This document shows, one piece after another, positions 1-5,877 of a stretch of DNA of 32,618 nt. This DNA is from a virus. The stretch is taken from the IMG/VR virus record IMGVR_UViG_3300043602_000155, positions 1 to 32,618 of that record, one strand, 5' to 3'. Positions within the stretch are counted from its first letter, which is position 1; the number at the start of each line of letters is the position of its first letter. The position numbers were made by a program, and so were the translations under genes. The notes under the pieces were generated by a model that was given only the letters and a program-made list of their open reading frames with translations, was not told the DNA's origin and made no database searches.

Positions 1-3
1 GCA

Positions 4-201
4 ATGAATGAGGTCGCCGTCACGCAAGCCACCACAATTGTCTGGACGGAACTACGTGACGAGCGCGGCAAGCTGTGCGCGCGCATCGACGGGCGGCTGC
101 TGCTGTTGGAAGTGCGGCGCAATGGCGAGACGGCCATCTTCGATCTGCGTGAGTATGTGGTCAAACTGTCCAGTCTTGAAATCGCAGTGGATATAGAGTA
201 G
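4..201 (+). CDS. small hypothetical protein, possibly cut at the window edge
   Basis: A 65-residue product opens MNEVAVTQATTIVW and ends at TAG. The reading frame stays open to base 1, so the true start could lie outside the window. No family is recognised. The protein is mixed charged and hydrophobic, with a short leucine run (RLLLLEV) and no membrane segment or cysteines. It sits directly upstream of the hairpins before the scaffold-like gene, where phages of this layout usually carry small genes between portal or protease and scaffold. Its reality rests on position and ordinary composition only. Confidence 0.5.
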   Translation: MNEVAVTQATTIVWTELRDERGKLCARIDGRLLLLEVRRNGETAIFDLREYVVKLSSLEIAVDIE

Positions 202-240
202 GATATACGCAACAGAAATTAAATATTCCTAGAGCGCACG

Positions 241-280
241 ACGCCGACGAGCCAGCAATGGCCGGACGGCGTTTTTTTTA
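241..280 (+). terminator. intrinsic terminator-like hairpin
   Basis: ACGCCG at 241-246 pairs with CGGCGT at 267-272, and a run of eight T follows at 272-279. The loop is large but can form an inner GCC/GGC pairing. This is a good rho-independent terminator after the first small ORF. It is preceded by AGCGCACGA, a sequence echoed just before the next hairpin. Confidence 0.65.
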
Positions 281-309
281 TTCCCTAGCCAAATAATCTC
301 AGCGCACAC

Positions 310-348
310 GATGCCCACCTATCCGCGAGGATGGCTGGGCATCTTTTG
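310..348 (+). terminator. long GNRA-capped hairpin with U-tract
   Basis: GATGCCCA at 310-317 pairs with TGGGCATC at 336-343. After one C/C mismatch (318/335), CTATCC at 319-324 pairs with GGATGG at 329-334 around a GCGA tetraloop (325-328). TTTT follows at 344-347. This is a very stable terminator or processing hairpin lying 23 bases before the scaffold-like gene, so it could attenuate late transcription. It also argues that the in-frame ATG at 311 is not a start. Confidence 0.7.
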
Positions 349-370
349 TTTCCACCACAAGCGAGGCGAG

Positions 371-913
371 ATGCCGGACGAATCAACTCCCCAGGCGGGA
401 CAGGGCGACCCAGGCGGAAGCCCACAAGAGCCACAAACACCATTCGACTTTGACGCCTGGTTAGGCGAGCAGCCTGACCAGGTTCGCAGCGGGCTAGATG
501 CCCATACCGCCGCGCTCAAGAACGCTCTGGAGTCAGAGCGCAGCCAGCGCAAGGAATTTTCCAAACAACTCCGTGACCTGACGGCGAAAGCCGAAAAGGG
601 CAGCGAGGCCGAAAAGACGCTGGGCGAGATGTCCAGCCGGCTTGAGCAGGCCGAACAACGAGCCGCCTTCTATGAAGAAGCGGGCCGGGCCGAGATCGCC
701 TGTAGCAATCCACGCGCCGCTTTCCTGGTGGCGAGCGCCGAAGGATTGTTTACCAAACGCGGCGACCCCGACTGGCCTGCGATCAAAGCGGCAGCGCCCG
801 AACTCTTTGGGCGCAAGACGATTCCCAACGGCAACGCCGGCACCGGCAGCAACTCGCCGCCTGCCGGCCCATCCATGAATGACTTTATACGCGCCGCAAG
901 TGGGCGCAGATAG
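371..913 (+). CDS. putative capsid scaffolding protein
   Basis: The 180-residue protein has an acidic, Gly/Pro/Gln-rich N-terminus, a central charged coiled-coil region (about residues 55-105, with SERSQRKEFSKQLRDLTAKA and EAEKTLGEMSSRLEQAEQRA) and a Gly/Ser/Pro-rich C-terminal region. This is the usual composition of phage scaffolding proteins, which assemble inside the procapsid and are then lost. It lies immediately before the major capsid gene, the standard position. The ATG at 371 follows a GAGG at 363-366. An in-frame ATG at 311 lies inside the terminator-like hairpin and was not used. The scaffold role is inferred from composition and position; no catalytic protease motif is seen. Confidence 0.7.
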   Translation: MPDESTPQAGQGDPGGSPQEPQTPFDFDAWLGEQPDQVRSGLDAHTAALKNALESERSQRKEFSKQLRDLTAKAEKGSEAEKTLGEMSSRLEQAEQRAAFYEEAGRAEIACSNPRAAFLVASAEGLFTKRGDPDWPAIKAAAPELFGRKTIPNGNAGTGSNSPPAGPSMNDFIRAASGRR

Positions 914-924
914 GCAACTGAACG

Positions 925-1890
925 ATGCCATATAACTCGATCATCGACCGCACCACTGACGCCGCCGCGCTGATCTCCGTCAGCGAAGCGCGTGAGATTA
1001 TGAAGACGGTCGCCCAAACCAACCCGCTGCTGCAACTGGCGCGGCGGCTGCCCGACATGCCGACCAGCCGTACCCGGATGCCGGTGATGTCGGCATTGGC
1101 GACCGCCTACTTTGTCGCCGCCGATACCGGCCTCAAGCAGACGACCGAAGTGCAATGGGCCAACAAGTACATCGACGCTGAGGAAATCGCCGCCATCGTG
1201 CCGATTCCTGAAGCCGTCTTGGACGATGCCGGCTACGACATCTGGGCCGAGATTCGCCCGGAGATTGTCAACGCCATCAACTTCGCCATCAACCGCGCCG
1301 TCTTGTTTGGCACTGGCATTCCGGCCAGCTGGACAACCAACCTCGGCGGCGCCGGCTTACTCGCCGTGATCACCGCCGCCGGCAATCTGGTTGACCAGTC
1401 GGTGCATACCGGCGACCTCTACGACGAGATCATGGGGCCGACCGGCGTCATCGCCAAAGTCGAAGAGGATGGCTATATGGTCGATGGTCACATCGGCGCC
1501 CTTGCGCTGCGCGGCCAACTGCGCGGCCTGCGTGAGTCAGCCACCGGCCAGCCGATCTTTGTCAACACGATGCAGGAAAAGACCCGCTACGCCCTCGACG
1601 GCGCGCCGATCTACTTCCCGACCGACGGCTCGATTGACCCGGCGGTGGCGCTGCTCTTCAGCGGGCAGTGGGATCAACTGGTCTGGTCGATGCGCCAGGA
1701 TATTACCTTTAAGATTCTCGACCAGGCGGTGATCACCGATGCCGGCGGGCTGGTCATCTACAACCTGCCGCAGCAGGACATGGTGGCCCTGCGCGCCGTG
1801 ATCCGCCTCGGCTTTGCCTTACCGAACCCAATCAACCGCGTCAACCAGACGCCGGCCACGCGGCTGGCCTTTGCCGCGCTCCAACCATGA
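925..1890 (+). CDS. major capsid protein, HK97 fold
   Basis: The 321-residue product resembles the phage major capsid family. It has an N-terminal helical stretch with SVSEAREIMKTVAQTNPLLQ, then MPTSRTRMPVMS and the segment AEEIAAIVPIPEAVLDD, typical of the E-loop to spine-helix transition in HK97-type capsids. A later segment reads FAINRAVLFGTG, and the C-terminal part is strand-rich (AVLLFSGQWDQLVWSMRQDI). The N-terminus lacks a long cleavable delta domain, consistent with a separately encoded scaffold. It follows the scaffold-like gene by 11 bases and overlaps the next gene by 4 bases (ATGA). Family call is strong; strand details are inferred. Confidence 0.9.
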   Translation: MPYNSIIDRTTDAAALISVSEAREIMKTVAQTNPLLQLARRLPDMPTSRTRMPVMSALATAYFVAADTGLKQTTEVQWANKYIDAEEIAAIVPIPEAVLDDAGYDIWAEIRPEIVNAINFAINRAVLFGTGIPASWTTNLGGAGLLAVITAAGNLVDQSVHTGDLYDEIMGPTGVIAKVEEDGYMVDGHIGALALRGQLRGLRESATGQPIFVNTMQEKTRYALDGAPIYFPTDGSIDPAVALLFSGQWDQLVWSMRQDITFKILDQAVITDAGGLVIYNLPQQDMVALRAVIRLGFALPNPINRVNQTPATRLAFAALQP

Positions 1891-2282
1891 CAACGCCGGT
1901 CTTTGCCAGTGGTCATCTGGAGATTCCATTGGTGGGCGCTGCTCTTTTTGCCGGCGGTGAAATCGGTTTCGTCCGCAACCCGGAAGGCGTGCCGCTGATC
2001 ATCACCGATGTCAAGATTTACGTCGAGGTCGCCAGCACAGGCGCAGCAGCGATCAACGTCGGCGTCAACCCCAGCCCGACCGCCAGCGACGCCGACCTGA
2101 TCAGCGCGCTTGCCATCAACGGCGCCATTGCCGCTACTGCCTATCACGGCATGGCGGCGGTCGTCGCCAAAGGCGCGGTGCAGGTCTGGCCGGCGAATGA
2201 CTATATCACGGCGACCGGCAGCGCCGATTCAACCGGCTTTCGGGGTCGCCTGTACATAAGTTATATACGGGTGAACCCGTGA
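1887..2282 (+). CDS. small head protein, decoration or head-fibre candidate
   Basis: The 131-residue product is Ala/Gly-rich and predicted strand-rich, with segments IITDVKIYVEVASTG and FRGRLYISYIRVN. It begins in an ATGA overlap with the capsid gene, so it is probably translationally coupled to it. Small proteins directly after the capsid gene are often capsid decoration proteins, which stiffen the shell, and the alternating hydrophobic pattern fits a beta fold. No specific family was recognised, so the role is inferred from position. Confidence 0.55.
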   Translation: MTTPVFASGHLEIPLVGAALFAGGEIGFVRNPEGVPLIITDVKIYVEVASTGAAAINVGVNPSPTASDADLISALAINGAIAATAYHGMAAVVAKGAVQVWPANDYITATGSADSTGFRGRLYISYIRVNP

Positions 2283-2707
2283 GCGGCTATGTAGGCGGTA
2301 CAAGCGCCGCTGACATTGCGCGCTTGCGGCGCATGGTGGCCGAACCAAGCACGACGACCTACAGCGATGTGCTGCTGGAGGATGCCATCACACGCCATCC
2401 CGTCGCTGACCCGGAGGATGTCTACCCCGACGAAAGCGGCTGGATACCCTCTTATGACCTGGCGCTGGCGGCAGCCGAAATCTGGGAAGAGAAGGCGGCG
2501 GCGCTGGCTGCCAACTTCGACTTTGAGGCCGACGGCGCCACCTTTAGCAAATCGCAACAGACCGACCACGCCACAGCGCAGGCGCGCATCTGGCGCAGCC
2601 GGCGCGTGGCGGGCAACTGGACGGTGATGCCGGAAGCCAACAGCGCCACCCGCTTTGGCGAGCCGCACATTGGCAATATCAATAATCCGTATGAGTACGG
2701 GCTTTAA
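2279..2707 (+). CDS. head-tail connector (adaptor) candidate
   Basis: The 142-residue product starts with GTG in a GTGA overlap with the preceding gene. It opens MSGYVGGTSAADIARLRRMV and has the helical profile of gp6/gp15-type adaptor proteins: short helices (TTYSDVLLEDAITRHP), then a longer alanine-rich helix (YDLALAAAEIWEEKAAALAA). The NFDFEADGATFSKSQQ segment resembles the loop-strand region of such adaptors, which begin with a residue check of the D..L..AI type. These proteins form the ring under the portal. The assignment rests on helix pattern and gene order. Confidence 0.65.
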   Translation: MSGYVGGTSAADIARLRRMVAEPSTTTYSDVLLEDAITRHPVADPEDVYPDESGWIPSYDLALAAAEIWEEKAAALAANFDFEADGATFSKSQQTDHATAQARIWRSRRVAGNWTVMPEANSATRFGEPHIGNINNPYEYGL

Positions 2708-2764
2708 TCACGCCCGCCGCTAGCAAACATGCGAAGCAGGCGGCGGAAAGATAGGGAGAAACAC

Positions 2765-3124
2765 ATGAAAACATACCGCCACCCGGAGACGGGGCACAAA
2801 GTACAAGTAGACGAGAACGACGCCGCGGCGATTGCCAGCTTAGAGGCGCAGGGCTATGTCGAGTGGGGCGCTGCCGAGGTCAAGCAGCGCATCAAGGACA
2901 ACGCCCAGGCGGTCAAGGATGCGGCAGCCAAGTTGGCCGCAGCCACCAAGGAAGTGCTGGGCCGCTATCCGGTCGCCGAGGCCGAAGCCCTGATGCCCAA
3001 GCCGCTCAATCCCAAGGCCAAGACAACGACCGAGGCCGACGACGAGCTGGCATCGGTCACTGTTGAAACCAAGCAGCCCAGCGGCGCCACCGATGTGAGC
3101 AGCGTGCCGCCGGCCAAGAAATAA
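2765..3124 (+). CDS. small hypothetical protein in the head-connector block
   Basis: The 119-residue product starts MKTYRHPETGHKVQVDENDA. The ATG at 2765 was chosen because AGGGAG lies about 7 bases upstream; an in-frame ATG at 2729 would only add a basic leader with no good ribosome site. The N-terminal 35 residues look like a short beta-hairpin module, followed by a lysine/alanine-rich helical stretch (VKQRIKDNAQAVKDAAAKLA) and a low-complexity Pro/Lys/Thr tail. Similar small proteins occur between adaptor and head-closure genes in many siphoviruses, sometimes with structural roles. No specific function can be assigned. Confidence 0.6.
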   Translation: MKTYRHPETGHKVQVDENDAAAIASLEAQGYVEWGAAEVKQRIKDNAQAVKDAAAKLAAATKEVLGRYPVAEAEALMPKPLNPKAKTTTEADDELASVTVETKQPSGATDVSSVPPAKK

Positions 3125-3531
3125 TGCTATCGGCGGCTGACCTCGCCTATACGCGCCAGACGCAAGGGCTGACGCTCACCGAGCGCGCCATCGTCCAGCA
3201 CACGACGACGGTCAGCGACGGCATGGGCGGCCAGCTTCCCGTGTTGACCTACACGGGCGACATCCCCTGCCGCGTGGCGCCGATGCGCGTACAGGCGGCC
3301 GAGGCGCTGGTCGGTGGGCAGTTGATGGGCCAATTGCCGTGGGAGATTACCTTGCCGGCCGGTACGGTCTTTGACGTGAGCGACCGCATCAACGTCGGCG
3401 GCACGCTTAGCGGCACGCCGCCAAATGAGGTGATAGACGGCGGGCGCTGGTTTGAAATCCTCGCCATCTACGGCGCCTGGACAAACGAGACGGCGCGTCA
3501 AACGTTATGTGCGGAGCGTGACAGTGGCTAG
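3124..3531 (+). CDS. head-closure-like protein
   Basis: The 135-residue product starts at an ATG sharing one base with the previous stop (TAATG). The segment TERAIVQHTTTVSDGMGG followed by PCRVAPM, then a long strand-rich region (WEITLPAGTVFDVSDRINVG) and GRWFEILAIYGAWTNETARQ, matches the pattern of phage head-tail joining or stopper proteins: an OB-like barrel in which a ligand value is checked against a reference and the last strand gives W-F-E-I-L. These proteins close the head after packaging. The fold and order support the call; sequence families here are very divergent. Confidence 0.65.
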   Translation: MLSAADLAYTRQTQGLTLTERAIVQHTTTVSDGMGGQLPVLTYTGDIPCRVAPMRVQAAEALVGGQLMGQLPWEITLPAGTVFDVSDRINVGGTLSGTPPNEVIDGGRWFEILAIYGAWTNETARQTLCAERDSG

Positions 3532-3868
3532 TCGAGGTGCAACCTTCACCATCGTCTATAACCATTTCCCCAGGATTACGGCTGCGCTGCGCCCGGCTGT
3601 CGGCGCCATCGTGCAGGAAACGCTCTTCGCCATCGAGACGACCGCCAAAATCAAAGTGCCGGTAGACACGGGAGCGCTGCGTGCCAGCATCCAGTCGGAG
3701 ATGACGGGCGACACCGAGGGCATGGTGGCGACCGACATCGAGTATTCGGTCTATCAAGAGTATGGCACCAGCAAGATGGCGGCCACGCCCTACATGACAC
3801 CGGCCGCCGAGAACGAACGGCGTCACTGGCTGCGCAAGCTGTCAGAGCTGGAGGCCAGTCTTGAATGA
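3524..3868 (+). CDS. HK97 gp10-like tail completion protein
   Basis: Starting at GTG 3524, with GGAG at 3513-3516, the product is 114 residues. It carries the family signature: TTAKIKVPVDTGALRASI, then YSVYQEYGTSKMAATPYMTPA. This VPVDTGxLRxSI plus YEYGTxxxxxxPFxxPA pattern is typical of HK97-gp10-like neck proteins that join tail to head. It overlaps the previous gene by 8 bases and the next by 8. An in-frame ATG at 3452 would add 24 arginine-rich residues inside the upstream gene and has no ribosome site, so it was rejected. Confidence 0.88.
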   Translation: MASRGATFTIVYNHFPRITAALRPAVGAIVQETLFAIETTAKIKVPVDTGALRASIQSEMTGDTEGMVATDIEYSVYQEYGTSKMAATPYMTPAAENERRHWLRKLSELEASLE

Positions 3869-4310
3869 ACCTGTCGCCGCTGACCAGTGGATATACAGCA
3901 CGCTCAAGGCCGACGCTGCGCTGACCGCCCTCATCGGCGGCGCTAGCAACCCGCGCATCTACAACGAGCAGGCGCCGCAGAACGGCACGCTTGGCCCTAC
4001 CTATCCCTTTGTCATCTACCAGATGCAATCGGCGGTCGATTTGATGTGGGTCGGGCCGCGCCGCGTGTGGAGCAACATGCTCTATCTGGTGCGCGGCGTG
4101 GCCGAGACGAGCAGCTATGGCGGGCCGCTCCTGACGATAGCCGAGCGCATCGATGAGGACTTACACGCCACGCCCAACGGCGCTAGCAATGCCTACGGCG
4201 TGATCTGGGTCTGCGTCGGCGAACAGCCCTTTCGCCTGCCGGAAGTCGAGGGCGGCAGGAACTTTCGGCATTTTGGACGAATCTATCGCATCTATGCGAG
4301 CAAGGAATAA
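3861..4310 (+). CDS. tail terminator-like protein (DUF3168 type)
   Basis: The 149-residue product starts at TTG 3861, preceded by GGAGG at 3850-3854. The ATG at 3865 is out of frame. The sequence has the expected elements: WIYSTLKADAALTALIGG, then RIYNEQAPQ and YPFVIYQMQSAVDL near residue 50, and the closing RHFGRIYRIYAS strand. That order (short helix, I-Y-x-x-x-A-P, P-F-V-x-Y, final strand pair) is typical of DUF3168/gpU-like proteins that cap the tail tube. Position just before the tail tube gene agrees. Confidence 0.8.
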   Translation: MNEPVAADQWIYSTLKADAALTALIGGASNPRIYNEQAPQNGTLGPTYPFVIYQMQSAVDLMWVGPRRVWSNMLYLVRGVAETSSYGGPLLTIAERIDEDLHATPNGASNAYGVIWVCVGEQPFRLPEVEGGRNFRHFGRIYRIYASKE

Positions 4311-4315
4311 AAACA

Positions 4316-5290
4316 ATGGGGCTTGCTACTATCTACCAGACCGCCCAGATCGGCGTCGAGGTCACGGCGGGAACGAGTATCGCCGCCAACAAGAAACTAA
4401 GCAGCGTCGGCTTTACATTTTCGCCCAACCCTGACATTCAGGTATTCAGGGCGGCCGGCAGCAAATACCCTTCGGTCGCCACGCTCAACCGGGAGTGGAC
4501 GGAGATCGACCTCGACGGCGCCATCACCTACACCGAGATTGTCTATCTGCTTTCCGGCATCTTGGAAAAGGCGGCCATCGTCACGACCGCGCCCGCGACG
4601 ACCTGGACATTTACGCCAGGGACAAGCAGCGCCGACATCATCCAGACCTACACCATCGAGCAGGGCAGCGCCGGCAGAGCGCACAAGGCGAGCTATGTCC
4701 TGATCAACGACCTCACGCTCAGCTTTGCCCGTGACGAATCGACCATCTCCGGCAGCGCCATCGGCACGGCCATCGTCGATGGCATCACCCTGACGCCGAC
4801 ACCGACCGAGATCGCCCTGATTCCCGTCGCCGGGCCGCAGGTCAAAGTCTACGCTGCCGACACCGTGGCCGCCTTGACGGGGGCGACGGCGCTCGACGGG
4901 GCAATCAGCGTCGAGTGGTCGCTGACCAATCGCTTTGGCCCGGCCTGGTTCCTCAACGGATTGACCGCCTATACGCAGCATGTCGAGCTGGAGCCGACGC
5001 TCGAACTGACGCTGATGCAGGAGGCCGACAGCGAGGGTATGAGCCTGCTGCCGATCATGCGTACCGGGGCGACCAAGTTCATCCGCATTGAGGCGACCGG
5101 CGCCGTGATTGGCGCTGGGCCGGGCACCTACAAACTGACGATTGACACCGCCTGCAAAGTGACCGACATCGGCGACTTCAGCGATGAGGATGGCGTCTAT
5201 GCCATCGAGTACACGCTCGGTGGTTTCCATGATGCCGTGCTAGGCGGCGCCTGCAAGGTCGTCGTCGTCAACGATATCGCTACATTGTAA
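4316..5290 (+). CDS. major tail tube protein
   Basis: The 324-residue product opens MGLATIYQTAQIGVEVTAGT, the usual start of long siphovirus tail tube proteins, where an early V-x-x-x-T-x-x-A-x-x-x-L segment precedes the tube barrel. It continues with long alternating strands (TEIDLDGAITYTEIVYLLSG, and the later HVELEPTLELTLMQEADSEG). At this length it probably contains the tube beta-barrel plus an extra C-terminal beta domain. An AAGGA lies upstream of the start. It sits between the tail terminator and the assembly chaperones, the canonical position. Confidence 0.85.
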   Translation: MGLATIYQTAQIGVEVTAGTSIAANKKLSSVGFTFSPNPDIQVFRAAGSKYPSVATLNREWTEIDLDGAITYTEIVYLLSGILEKAAIVTTAPATTWTFTPGTSSADIIQTYTIEQGSAGRAHKASYVLINDLTLSFARDESTISGSAIGTAIVDGITLTPTPTEIALIPVAGPQVKVYAADTVAALTGATALDGAISVEWSLTNRFGPAWFLNGLTAYTQHVELEPTLELTLMQEADSEGMSLLPIMRTGATKFIRIEATGAVIGAGPGTYKLTIDTACKVTDIGDFSDEDGVYAIEYTLGGFHDAVLGGACKVVVVNDIATL

Positions 5291-5299
5291 GGGGATTTT

Positions 5300-5662
5300 A
5301 TGCCAATACGCCTATCCGATTTGGGCGGCAAGACGCGCGCTGTGCGCGTCGAGTGGGAAGGGCTGGAACTCAACGTCACCTACGCACCCGGCGCCAATAC
5401 GACGGCGATGCAACTGGCCTTGCAACAGGCGGCCGCCGATGACCCGGTAGAGGGCACGCGCCAGGCGATTGACATGCTGACCAAGATTCTGGTCGGCTGG
5501 GATTTTATGAAGGAACCAAGCAGCAACGGCAAAGAGCATCCGGCCGAAACCGAGCCGATCACCGAAGAGTTCCTGCACAAACTGCCGGCCAGTTTGGTGA
5601 TGGCGATCATCGAAAGCATCAACGAGAGCCAAGCCCCAAACCGGCGCAAGTCCGGGCGCTAA
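5300..5662 (+). CDS. tail assembly chaperone, short (G-type) product
   Basis: The 120-residue product starts MPIRLSDLGGKTRAVRVEWE after an AAGGGGA site. It is mostly helical (TTAMQLALQQAAADDPVEGT, then DMLTKILVGWDF and LPASLVMAIIESI) and ends in a basic tail. Lying between tail tube and tape measure, it corresponds to the G product of lambda. A canonical -1 slippery heptamer near its end (5635-5641) leads into a second product in the -1 frame. The pair chaperones tape measure and tube assembly and is not in the virion. Confidence 0.88.
   Translation: MPIRLSDLGGKTRAVRVEWEGLELNVTYAPGANTTAMQLALQQAAADDPVEGTRQAIDMLTKILVGWDFMKEPSSNGKEHPAETEPITEEFLHKLPASLVMAIIESINESQAPNRRKSGR
5635..5641 (+). other. 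-1 ribosomal frameshift site CCCAAAC
   Basis: In the zero frame the codons are ...C CCA AAC, an exact X XXY YYZ heptamer. Slippage puts the tRNAs on CCC and AAA. The zero-frame stop is only 19 bases downstream (TAA 5660-5662). The -1 frame then runs open to 5877 and encodes a typical second chaperone domain. The sequence CCGG (5641-5644 and 5652-5655) could give a small downstream hairpin, but it is weak. Confidence 0.85.
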
Positions 5663-5877
5663 ACCTCTACCTCGAAAGCGAGGGCAGAGGCGGCGGCGTG
5701 CCGGACTGGTATAGCTTTTTGCGGGCCGCGCGCTATCTGGGCGTGGCGCCGTGGGAGTTGCTGGCGCAGCAGCCGGCCTGGTTTTATCTGGCGCTGGAAA
5801 GCGAACAGGCGGAAATTCATGGCGAGAACAAACGGGCAGAGAAGCGACAGCGCAAATCTAGCAGGCACAGAACATGA
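5641..5877 (+). CDS. tail assembly chaperone, frameshift extension (GT-type)
   Basis: After the slip, the -1 frame reads PAQVRALNLYLESEGRGGG, then VPDWYSFLRAARYLGVAPWE and LLAQQPAWFYLALESEQAEI, ending in a lysine/arginine-rich tail and TGA 5875-5877. The W...L......GVAPWELL...P.W pattern is characteristic of the second tail chaperone of siphoviruses. It has no start codon with a ribosome site of its own, so it should be made as an approximately 192-residue fusion with the upstream 114 codons. The stop overlaps the tape measure ATG (ATGA). Confidence 0.87.
   Translation, partial: PAQVRALNLYLESEGRGGGVPDWYSFLRAARYLGVAPWELLAQQPAWFYLALESEQAEIHGENKRAEKRQRKSSRHRT

Noticed and set aside
311-370. Upstream start for the scaffold-like gene at ATG 311
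   Set aside because: This region is a nearly perfect 34-base hairpin with a T-tract and the encoded leader has no ribosome site; ATG 371 has GAGG upstream.
4397-5230. Leftward ORF of 277 residues over the tail tube gene
   Set aside because: Antisense shadow with Arg/Asp/Gly-rich composition. The sense frame encodes a convincing tail tube protein.
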